Shown here: piece by piece, positions 1 to 6,885 of the stretch
Layout: each line of letters starts with the position of its first letter
Position numbering within the stretch: position 1 is the stretch's first letter
Source of the DNA: Limiplasma sp034927815
GTDB taxonomy: Bacteria > Bacillota > Clostridia > Christensenellales > Aristaeellaceae
NCBI GenBank assembly: GCA_034927815.1
Contig: JAYFPK010000038.1
Span: forward strand, 1-64,000
Reading direction: 5' to 3'
DNA: 64,000 nucleotides
Position numbers and translations under genes: made by a program
Notes under the pieces: model-generated
Told to the model about the DNA's origin: nothing
What the model saw: only the letters and a program-made list of their open reading frames with translations
The model's database searches: none

Positions 1-30
1 CATTCCGATTCAGCCCCGGCTTTTTGATTC
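1..30 (+). repeat. Partial copy of a palindromic terminator-like element
   Basis: The first 23 bases are identical to 822-844, and bases 11-29 are also identical to the minus strand of 797-815. This is the right half of a hairpin whose left arm lies outside the window. It is followed by a T-rich run, as expected for a rho-independent terminator of a plus-strand gene upstream. Confidence 0.6.
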
Positions 31-40
31 TATTTCAGCC

Positions 41-325
41 TCACCGCAGCAGGTCATCCATTCCCACAAAGGCCTCCGCTGTCATCATAAGGCCCAGTTT
101 GTAGCCATCAATCAGGTTGTCCACAGCCGTAAGCTTGGTCCATTCTCCCTGTGCGGCTTTGTACTTTTCAAAGAGAATCCTTTCATCCTCCCGTAGCACT
201 GCAAGAAGCTTTTCCTCATTGCCGGATAAGACCCGCATCACTTCTTCGTATTGGAAGCCGCGCTTGAAAAGCCGCGCCTCTGGCGATAGGTTGCCATAAG
301 CAAATTCTTCTAAAATACTGCTCAT
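41..325 (-). CDS. DUF6809 family small protein
   Basis: A 94-residue soluble acidic protein. The N-terminal MSSILEEFAYGN, the central run of Glu/Lys-rich helix and the C-terminal YKLGLMMTAEAF pattern match the DUF6809 family as I remember it. These proteins are common in clostridial genomes, mostly on mobile or phage-derived DNA; their function is unknown. The ATG at 325 is preferred over the ATG at 343 because AGAGGA sits 9 bases upstream of it. The gene lies downstream of the ribbon-helix-helix gene on the same strand with a gap of about 145 bases, so the two may be one accessory unit. Confidence 0.75.
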   Translation of the reverse strand: MSSILEEFAYGNLSPEARLFKRGFQYEEVMRVLSGNEEKLLAVLREDERILFEKYKAAQGEWTKLTAVDNLIDGYKLGLMMTAEAFVGMDDLLR

Positions 326-471
326 CAAAAACAATCCTCTCATCGTTGCTTTCCAGCAATGCCTTGAAAGGGCTGAGCGCGCATGATATACTATTTACGC
401 CGCATCTGCCTTCGGGCATATGCCGGTGGGAGAAGTGGCGTAGTTCGTTTGCCAACAGCGCGCCGCTTCTC

Positions 472-642
472 TTATTTTTGGGAAAGAGCGTAAATCCCAT
501 CCCGCAATCCTTGCGGACGTGACACCCCCTTTTGCTTGCAATATTCGTCAAGCAAGCGTAGTTCTTCTTTGGTTAGGCGTACGTCTACACGCAGAGCTTT
601 GGGATTGTCTGAAACGGGCCTTCCCCGTTGCTTCTGTGGCAT
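472..642 (-). CDS. Small ribbon-helix-helix (CopG/Arc-like) DNA-binding protein
   Basis: A 56-residue ORF starting MPQKQRGRPVSDNPKALRV. It contains a short beta strand (ALRVDVRLT) followed by two helices (KEELRLLDEYCKQKG and RPQGLRDGIYAL), the classic RHH fold. The GRPVSDNPK opening is typical of clostridial mobile-element repressors. Start: AAAGGGGG lies about 6 bases before the ATG. A strong promoter with repeated TTGGCGGTA elements lies directly upstream, which suggests autoregulation. It may be an orphan antitoxin or a transcriptional repressor of the accessory patch; no toxin partner is visible. Confidence 0.8.
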   Translation of the reverse strand: MPQKQRGRPVSDNPKALRVDVRLTKEELRLLDEYCKQKGVSRPQGLRDGIYALSQK

Positions 643-671
643 GTCCACCCCCTTTCCTTGCCAACAGTACC

Positions 672-718
672 ATTATATTTGAATACCGCCAAAAAATCAA
701 TCACTAAATTACCGCCAA
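672..718 (-). promoter_or_regulatory. Promoter with two direct-repeat operators for the RHH gene
   Basis: On the minus strand a -35 TTGATT (695-700) and a -10 TATAAT (672-677) are separated by 17 bases. TTGGCGGTA occurs twice in the same orientation (684-692 inside the spacer, 710-718 upstream), 26 bases apart. Repeats inside and beside a promoter of a small RHH gene are what an autorepressor operator looks like. Confidence 0.7.
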
Positions 719-797
719 TAAATATAAACTCTCCCTTTGCCCAGGGCCTCCGGACAAAAGAAAAGTTCAAGGCTTCTCTCTCAAAGCCCAACCAATC

Positions 798-844
798 AAA
801 AAGCCGGGGCTGGATCGGATCCATTCCGATTCAGCCCCGGCTTT
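798..844 (-). terminator. Long palindromic terminator, second copy of the repeat at position 1
   Basis: Arms 800-812 and 832-844 pair perfectly, and an inner hairpin (814-819 with 825-830) extends the stem. Read on the minus strand it ends in CTTTTTGATT, so it should terminate the gene at 873-1427. It shares 23 bases with 1-23. Confidence 0.75.
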
Positions 845-872
845 GATGCGTTTCCTTTCGCCCTTGTCCCCC

Positions 873-1427
873 TTAGTTGACCCGCACCTTGGTCACGCGG
901 AAGGACATGTCGTTGAAGAACATGGAGAAGGCGTATTCCCCGGTTTCAAACTCGCCGCCATTCTCGTCCAGGCAGCGCTTGAGCAGATCGGTGACGTCGA
1001 AGAACCAGCTGCAGATGGTCTTGGCTCTGGTATCCACGATCTCCCAGGTGCCGTAGGTGGCATAGTACACGCCGCTGGGGGTGGTCATTACCAGCATGGC
1101 TTCGATCTCGTGCTGGGTAATGCGCTGGGCATACTGCCATTTGGCGTAGCAATAATAAGTAAGCCTCCCCAGGTCCTTGGCCAGGGTCGTGCCCTTCACC
1201 TTCTTGATGGTGTTGGTTTTGGCGTCATACAGGCTCTCTCCGGGGCTCAGGCTGGCGCTGCCGAAGTTGAGCATGCTGGGCACAGCGCCGTATTCCTTGT
1301 ATTTTTCCCCATAGTGCACGCCTTCCACAAAGGGCTGGTCTCCCTTGGCGGCCTGGCTCTCTCCCAGGGCGGAGGCGAAGGATAGGATCAAACAAAAGGC
1401 CAATAACAACGAACAAATCCTTTTCAT
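873..1427 (-). CDS. Exported protein of unknown function
   Basis: A 184-residue protein with a clear Sec signal peptide (MKRICSLLLAFCLILSFASALG, cleavage near residue 22). The mature part has no repeats or recognised catalytic motif and includes aromatic-rich stretches (TYYCYAKWQYAQ, SGVYYATYGTWEIVD) that suggest a beta-sandwich-like extracellular domain. I do not recognise a family. The ATG at 1427 is chosen because GGGGAAAGGGAAAT lies just before it and the signal peptide begins there; the longer frame upstream has no support. It appears to be monocistronic, with its own terminator at 798-844. Confidence 0.75.
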   Translation of the reverse strand: MKRICSLLLAFCLILSFASALGESQAAKGDQPFVEGVHYGEKYKEYGAVPSMLNFGSASLSPGESLYDAKTNTIKKVKGTTLAKDLGRLTYYCYAKWQYAQRITQHEIEAMLVMTTPSGVYYATYGTWEIVDTRAKTICSWFFDVTDLLKRCLDENGGEFETGEYAFSMFFNDMSFRVTKVRVN

Positions 1428-1575
1428 ATTTCCCTTTCCCCTTTTCCCATTTTTTTCATTGTAGCATCCTGTTACAATCATGTCAATTCAAAGTTTGGCC
1501 CATGCTTCAGGACGCCCCAAGACCCGCTGTGCCTGGGGGCAAAAGCCTTTGAGTGCGCCATAAAACTCCCGCTGC

Positions 1576-1620
1576 AAAAAGGAACCATTCAACACCCCGG
1601 CGTTGAATAGTTCCCTTTTT
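1576..1620 (-). terminator. Rho-independent terminator after the PBP gene
   Basis: Arms 1576-1593 and 1602-1620 form a long stem with one mismatch and one bulge, with A/T runs on both sides. On the minus strand it follows the stop at 1647 and ends in CCTTTTTGC, so it terminates the PBP/LRR operon. Confidence 0.7.
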
Positions 1621-1646
1621 GCCTTTATCCGAAACGGGTTATGCTC

Positions 1647-2747
1647 TTACTCCCCATAGGGCACATACCCCGCCTGCTTCACACAGGCCTGCCCCACGGG
1701 GCTTTGCAGCCATTGGGCAAAGGCCTCCCCCAGGTCCTCTCCCTTGCGGTACACGGCGTAGTAGCAGGTAGTGAGGGGGTATTTGCCGCTGCGCAGGTTT
1801 TCCGGGGTAGGGGCTACCCCGCCGATGGACAGCACCCGTACCGCCTCCGAGGGGTAGAGGTTCTCCAAATAATACAGGTAGGAATACCCCAGGCTGGCCC
1901 CGCCGTTGTCGTAATTCCCCACCTGGGCCACCAGGTCCCCCATGCCCCCGGAAATGCAGTTAGGCATGGCGGCGGGCATGGGCACCCCCTTCATCACCAG
2001 GTTCTCCATGGCGGTCTGGCTGCCGCTGTTGGGCTCCCGCTGAAAGGGGATAATCTCCACATCCTGGCCTCCCAGGGCGCTCCAGTTCATCACCTTGCCC
2101 ACGTAGATGTCCCGTATCTCCTCAAGCGTCAGGTCTTTTACGGGGTTGGCCGCGTTCACCAAAAACACAAAGGCGTCGTAGCAAATGGGCGTCTTCACCA
2201 GCTCTACCCCGGCCTGGGCGGCCATGTCCAACTCCTCCTGGGAGGGCTCGGTGCCCAACAGCACATCCACAGGCCTGTCCGCCTCCATCATCACCCCTTG
2301 GGAGGGAATGGTGACGGTGGGGTTAGGCCGCTTGCCAATGAGCCGCTCATAGGCAAAGTGAGTGGTGGAGAAGCTCACAAAGCCCTTCAAATCGCTCTCG
2401 TCCATATCCAGGAGCTGCCGGGCCAGCTCCATAGCCAAAGGCACGCACACCGTGGAGCCGTCCAGGCTGGGATAAAAGCCATAGCGCTGGGTGTATAAAG
2501 CTCCCTCAACCGCCCCCCGGCCCTCCGGCGGGACTTCCGTCTTTTCCCCCAGCGTAAAGGCGGTGTCCCCGGCCAGGGGCTTCCAGTCCGCCGGGCGGTC
2601 CAAGGCTTGGCTGATCTGCCCCCAGGAGCCCTGTTCAGAACCGCCCTGGGCCCAGGCCGCCCCCGGCAGCATCAGAGCCGCTCCCAACAGCCAGCAGCAT
2701 ACCGCTTTGCCCTTTTGCGCAAGCGGCGTTCCCCTTGCTTTTTTCAT
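1647..2747 (-). CDS. Periplasmic phosphate-binding-like protein (PstS/PBP family)
   Basis: About 366 residues with an N-terminal hydrophobic signal (CCWLLGAALMLPGAAWAQ). The mature protein has the PBP-like layout: VFLVNAANPVKDLTLEEIRDIYVGKVMNW is the characteristic PstS-like hinge segment, followed by IIPFQREPNSGSQTAMENLV, which resembles the anion-binding SGS/T loop. It therefore probably binds phosphate or a related anion at the cell surface. No pstCAB genes lie nearby, so it may sense rather than import. Its ATG overlaps the TGA of the LRR gene upstream (ATGA at 2744-2747); a GTG at 2759 is an alternative with a better-spaced AGGTAAAGGA. Family call is firm; substrate is inferred. Confidence 0.8.
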   Translation of the reverse strand: MKKARGTPLAQKGKAVCCWLLGAALMLPGAAWAQGGSEQGSWGQISQALDRPADWKPLAGDTAFTLGEKTEVPPEGRGAVEGALYTQRYGFYPSLDGSTVCVPLAMELARQLLDMDESDLKGFVSFSTTHFAYERLIGKRPNPTVTIPSQGVMMEADRPVDVLLGTEPSQEELDMAAQAGVELVKTPICYDAFVFLVNAANPVKDLTLEEIRDIYVGKVMNWSALGGQDVEIIPFQREPNSGSQTAMENLVMKGVPMPAAMPNCISGGMGDLVAQVGNYDNGGASLGYSYLYYLENLYPSEAVRVLSIGGVAPTPENLRSGKYPLTTCYYAVYRKGEDLGEAFAQWLQSPVGQACVKQAGYVPYGE

Positions 2748-4513
2748 GGCTCCTTCCACTCCTTTACCTCCCGTATAAATTCCTTCATCATATATCCTTC
2801 CTCAAAGCCCACCCGGACCTGATACCAGTCCCCTTCCTCCCCCAGAATCTCCACCTGGGTCCCGCTGAAAAACTTCCCCAGGGACTGCCCTCCTTTGCGG
2901 GGCGCGTCCCGCAGGTGAAGCCGGTCCCGGGTATCGGGGCTGATCACCACCCCAAAGCGCTTGCCCTGGGGAACCTCCCGGGCGTAGAGGGCCACGTCGC
3001 TCACCTTGGCGCAGCTAAATCCCCCGCCTTCCATGGCAAGCTCCAGGGATTGCCCGGTCTGCCGCCAGACGATGCATGTCTCCCCCGGCTTCAAAGGCAG
3101 CATCCACCCCTTCTCCCCTGCGGGGACGCTGGCAAAGCCAAAGCGGGGAATCCCCTCCTTCCCCGGCAGGGCGGCGGCCCGGATCGGCTGAAAAAGCCCC
3201 TGGAGGTAGTTCACCATCTGTACCTTCTCCACAGGCAGATAGCCTCCGCTGCCCCCGTCCTGCCCCGGGAAATGAAAAGACACCTCGTAAAAATCTCCCT
3301 TCTGCCCCGTGACCTCCAGAAACCACCCGCATTCCAGGACGCCGGCGGCAGCGGCTCCGGCCCTGGGCTCGCTGAGCACCGTCACGGCTTCCCGGCTGTT
3401 TTCCGGGTTCACCAACCCGTGAAGGGTCCGGGGCTCCCACGCCGTCCAGGCCCGGGGAACCTCCCCGGAGGAGGCCAGGCCCAGCAAGGGGCAGTTCTCA
3501 AAGGCCCGCTCTCCCAGCCGCACGCCGGATGGCGGGGCGATATGCTTCAGATGGATGCAATCCGCAAAGGCGTTTTCCCCGATGCTCTCCACTGTCAGGG
3601 GCAAGGACGCCGCCTCCAGGTAGGGGCAGCGGAAAAAGGCGCTGGGGCCAATGGTCTTCAGCCCCTGGGGCAAGGACACGCTTTGCAAAAAGGCATGATA
3701 CCGGAAAGCCCCCTCCCCGATGGCCAGCGTCCCGGCGGGCACGTCGTAGTGGGGCGCGGTTTTCCCCAGGGGATAGGCGGCCAGTGTCCCGTCCCGGTGA
3801 AAAAGCACCCCGTCCACGTCGTAAAAGTACGGGTTATCCCGGGGAACCCGGATCTCCTTCAAAGTGGCGCAGGACAGCAAAATCCCCGAAGCCTCCCGGA
3901 TGGTGCAGGAAAGGACCAGCCTCTCCAGGGACGGGTAGGCGGCAGCGCCGCCCTCCCGGTCAAACAGCCCGGCGGGGATGCGCTCCATGCCCTGGGGCAA
4001 GGTCAGCTCTTTTAGCCCGGTATTGTTGGTGAAGGCCCCGTATCTGATATCCATTACCCCCTGGGGGATGGCGTAGCCGCCGCTTTTTCGGGCCGGAAAT
4101 GCCACCAGGGTTCCGCCGTCCTTGGTAAAAAGCACCCCATCCACCGCCTGGAAGGAGGGGTTCCCCTCCGCCACCCGGTATTCCCGTACCTCCTGAAAAT
4201 CGTACAGCACATAGGGCTCTATGCTCGCCAGGCTGGCGGGCAGAACCACAATCCTGGGGCTGAAGGGAAGCCCGTAGAAGGTCTTTTTGAGGGTCTCCAC
4301 CCCCTCCCGCACCCAAAGGGTCCGGGTTTCCGCCTCCAGGGTGTAGGGATCGGGCGTTTCCTCCCCCAGGGCTGAAAGGCCGCCGGATAGCCCAAGGGCC
4401 AGGGCCAGCATCAGCGCCAGAGCCCCTCGGACCCTAAATCCCCTGGCCTCCCATGTCCGGTTCTTCGGGATCAAAGCCCAAAACGAAACCCGTTTTCCCT
4501 CGATTTGTCCCAT
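2744..4513 (-). CDS. Exported BspA-type leucine-rich repeat protein with SH3-like domains
   Basis: A 589-residue secreted protein. A long N-terminal region precedes a signal helix (GALALMLALALGLSGGLSALG, about residues 29-49). Residues about 75-340 contain LRR_5/BspA repeats, for example LKELTLPQGMERIPAGLF and LQSVSLPQGLKTIGPSAF. Two bacterial SH3-like modules follow, one around 375-450 (VLSEPRAGA...FYEVSF) and one at the C-terminus (LHLRDAPRKGGQSLGKFFSGTQVEIL...WYQVRV), typical of cell-wall binding. BspA proteins mediate adhesion to host or matrix proteins in other bacteria. GGGGAGAC stands before the ATG at 4513. It is cotranscribed with the phosphate-binding-like protein. No LPXTG motif was seen. 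Confidence 0.85.
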   Translation of the reverse strand: MGQIEGKRVSFWALIPKNRTWEARGFRVRGALALMLALALGLSGGLSALGEETPDPYTLEAETRTLWVREGVETLKKTFYGLPFSPRIVVLPASLASIEPYVLYDFQEVREYRVAEGNPSFQAVDGVLFTKDGGTLVAFPARKSGGYAIPQGVMDIRYGAFTNNTGLKELTLPQGMERIPAGLFDREGGAAAYPSLERLVLSCTIREASGILLSCATLKEIRVPRDNPYFYDVDGVLFHRDGTLAAYPLGKTAPHYDVPAGTLAIGEGAFRYHAFLQSVSLPQGLKTIGPSAFFRCPYLEAASLPLTVESIGENAFADCIHLKHIAPPSGVRLGERAFENCPLLGLASSGEVPRAWTAWEPRTLHGLVNPENSREAVTVLSEPRAGAAAAGVLECGWFLEVTGQKGDFYEVSFHFPGQDGGSGGYLPVEKVQMVNYLQGLFQPIRAAALPGKEGIPRFGFASVPAGEKGWMLPLKPGETCIVWRQTGQSLELAMEGGGFSCAKVSDVALYAREVPQGKRFGVVISPDTRDRLHLRDAPRKGGQSLGKFFSGTQVEILGEEGDWYQVRVGFEEGYMMKEFIREVKEWKEP

Positions 4514-4681
4514 CCAACCGTCTCCCCGTCTTTCTCCAATTGTGCGCTTCCCCTTCGCGGGGGCGTTCCCATGCTGCGCCGCTTTGTCTATTCAACGTAT
4601 CCTTTCCCTAAAAACTTCCTGGGTTTCCTGGAAAGGGAAAAATATGCTATACTGCCATCACAAAAGAACGGAGGTGTTCCC

Positions 4682-5164
4682 ATGCAGAAAATCGTCCCAA
4701 ACCTATGGTTTGATACCCAGGCCGAGGCCGCCGCCCAATTCTATGTGTCCTTGTTCCAAAATTCCTCCATCCGGAAAGTGACCTATTACGGGGCCTCCGG
4801 GGCCAAGGTGTCCGGCATGCCGGAAGGCTCCGTGCTGACGGTGGAGTATACGCTGGACGGCCAGGACTATCTCGCCATCAACGGCGGGCCTGTGTTCTCC
4901 TTTACCCCCGCCATCTCCCTGATGGTGAACTGCGATTCCCAGGAGGAGGTGGACAGGCTCTGGGATGCCTTTTGCCAGGAAGGGGAGCCGGGGGAATGCG
5001 GCTGGCTGACGGACAAATTCGGGCTTTCCTGGCAAATCGTCCCCGCGGAGCTCAATGACCTGCTTGCCGGTCCTGACCCCGTAAAGGCGGAGAAGATGAA
5101 CAGCGCCATGCTCACCATGAAAAAGCTGGACATTGCCCAGCTGCGGCGCGCATACGACAGTTGA
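4682..5164 (+). CDS. VOC family protein (PhnB/3-demethylubiquinone methyltransferase-like fold)
   Basis: A 160-residue cytosolic protein. It opens with MQKIVPNLWFDTQAEAAAQFYVSLF and ends with a GWLTDKFGLSWQIVP segment, both hallmarks of the PhnB-like subfamily of vicinal-oxygen-chelate proteins (once annotated as 3-demethylubiquinone-9 3-methyltransferase). The substrate is unknown; members bind small molecules or act as glyoxalase/dioxygenase-like enzymes. GGAGG lies 7 bases before the ATG at 4682. It is a single plus-strand gene whose 3' end faces the purine operon across a strong hairpin. Confidence 0.85.
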   Translation: MQKIVPNLWFDTQAEAAAQFYVSLFQNSSIRKVTYYGASGAKVSGMPEGSVLTVEYTLDGQDYLAINGGPVFSFTPAISLMVNCDSQEEVDRLWDAFCQEGEPGECGWLTDKFGLSWQIVPAELNDLLAGPDPVKAEKMNSAMLTMKKLDIAQLRRAYDS

Positions 5165-5214
5165 TTCAAAAAGCCGCCCCTTCCCAGGCCCGGCTGGTCC
5201 CGCCCAAAACAAAA

Positions 5215-5252
5215 ATCCCCGTGGGGAAAGCGCGAGCTTTCCCCACGGGGAT
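5215..5252. terminator. Perfect-stem terminator between purB and the VOC gene
   Basis: A 17-base perfect inverted repeat (5215-5231 with 5236-5252) around a GCGA loop. On the minus strand it is followed by TTTTTGTTTT, so it ends the purine operon; it may also stop plus-strand transcripts from the VOC gene. Confidence 0.85.
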
Positions 5253-5399
5253 ATCAGTCCATCAAAACCCCGGCCCTCCGCCGGGGATATGGACCCTTGG
5301 GACATGCTCTGGGAGAACCGCGCGGCCCTTTTCCCAACAGGCGGGTTCAGAAGCGAACCCCCGCCGGGATGCAAAACAAGGAGCCCCGGCGTTCCCTTT

Positions 5400-6845
5400 T
5401 TACACGCTGATCTCCTGCTTCTCCCCCAGCAACTCCCGGTTCTCCTCCAGCACGGGGCGCACCACCTGCTCCAGATACTCCTGGACCTGCTCCCGGCTGC
5501 GGCCGATGAAGTTCTCGGGCTTCAGGATGCGCCGGCAATCCTCCAGCGTCACGCCAAAGACGGGGTCTGCGGCGATGCGCTCCAGCAGGTCGTTGGCACC
5601 GCCCTCCTCCTTCACCACCCGGGCCGCGGCCTGGCTGTGGAGGCGGAGGCGCTCGTGAAGCTCCTGGCGGTCGCCGCCCCGCTTCACCGCGTCCATAAGG
5701 ATGTTTTCGGTGGCCATGAAGGGCAATTCGCTCATCACCCTGGCGTGGATCACCTTGGGGTAGACCACCAGGCCGTCGCACACGTTCATCATCAGGTTCA
5801 AAATGGCGTCTGTGGCCAGGAAAGCCTCGCTGACGGAGAGGCGGCGGTTGGCGCTGTCGTCCAGGGTGCGCTCAAACCACTGGGAGGCGGCGGTGATGGC
5901 CCCGTTCAGGGCGTCCACCATGACGTAGCGGGCCAGGCCGCTGATGCGCTCGCTGCGCATGGGATTGCGCTTGTAGGGCATGGCGGAGCTGCCGATCTGG
6001 GCCTTTTCAAAGGGCTCCTCCATCTCCTTGAAGCCCTGGAGCAGGCGCAGGTCGGAGCTGAACTTCCCTGCGGTCTGGGCAATGCCCGAGAGGGTGGAGA
6101 GGACCATGTAGTCCATCTTGCGGCTGTAGGTCTGGCCGCTGACGGGGACCACCTTGGCAAAGCCCATCTGGGCGGCGATGTCCGTTTCCAGGGCCTTGAT
6201 CTTGGCGCTGTCCCCGGCGAAAAGCTCCACAAAGCTGGCCTGGGTGCCGGTGGTGCCCTTGTTGCCCAAAAGGGCCAAAGACCCGATGCGGTGCTCCAGC
6301 TCCTCAAAGTCCATCATCAGCTCGTTGATCCACAGAGTGGCCCGCTTGCCCACGGTGGTGAGCTGGGCGGGCTGGAGGTGGGTATAGGCCAAGGCGGGGA
6401 GCGCCTTGTGGGTATCGGCGAAGTCCGCCAGAAGGGAAACGGCGTTGAGCAGCTTGCGCCGCAGGATCACAAGCCCCTGCTTCATGGCGATCACGTCGGC
6501 ATTGTCCCCCACGTAGCAGCTGGTGGCTCCCAGGTGGATGATCCCCGCGGCCAGGGGGCACTGGAGCCCATAGGCGTAGACGTGGCTCATCACGTCGTGG
6601 CGCACTTCCGCCTCCCGGCGCTGGGCGTCCTGGTAGTTGATATCCTCGGCGTGGGCCTCCATCTGGGCGATCTGCTCCTGGGTGATGGGCAGTCCCTGCC
6701 TTTGCTCCGCCCGGGCCAGGGCGATCCACAGCCTGCGCCAGGTGCGGAACTTGTTGTCCTGGGAAAAGACGAACTGCATTTCCGGGCTGGCGTACCGGGT
6801 GGAAAGGGGGCTTACGTATCCGCTGGTTTGGGTCAATTCGCTCAT
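5400..6845 (-). CDS. purB: Adenylosuccinate lyase
   Basis: A 481-residue enzyme of the fumarase/aspartase superfamily. It cleaves SAICAR to AICAR plus fumarate and adenylosuccinate to AMP plus fumarate, so it serves both the IMP pathway and the AMP branch. The signature loop GSSAMPYKRNP is intact around residue 285, and the TTVGKRATLW and HLGATS motifs of the active site are present. Start at 6845: AAGGAG is 7 bases upstream, and the extended frame to 7109 overlaps purL. It is the last gene of the pur operon, 40 bases after purL, and is followed by the hairpin at 5215-5252. Confidence 0.96.
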   Translation of the reverse strand: MSELTQTSGYVSPLSTRYASPEMQFVFSQDNKFRTWRRLWIALARAEQRQGLPITQEQIAQMEAHAEDINYQDAQRREAEVRHDVMSHVYAYGLQCPLAAGIIHLGATSCYVGDNADVIAMKQGLVILRRKLLNAVSLLADFADTHKALPALAYTHLQPAQLTTVGKRATLWINELMMDFEELEHRIGSLALLGNKGTTGTQASFVELFAGDSAKIKALETDIAAQMGFAKVVPVSGQTYSRKMDYMVLSTLSGIAQTAGKFSSDLRLLQGFKEMEEPFEKAQIGSSAMPYKRNPMRSERISGLARYVMVDALNGAITAASQWFERTLDDSANRRLSVSEAFLATDAILNLMMNVCDGLVVYPKVIHARVMSELPFMATENILMDAVKRGGDRQELHERLRLHSQAAARVVKEEGGANDLLERIAADPVFGVTLEDCRRILKPENFIGRSREQVQEYLEQVVRPVLEENRELLGEKQEISV

Positions 6846-6885
6846 GGCTTTGCTCCTTGGCGCTCCCCCGGGGGAGTCAGCTGAA

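Noticed and set aside
216..551. 111-residue minus-strand ORF between the DUF6809 and RHH genes
   Set aside because: It overlaps both supported genes in another frame and lacks a ribosome site or recognisable domain.
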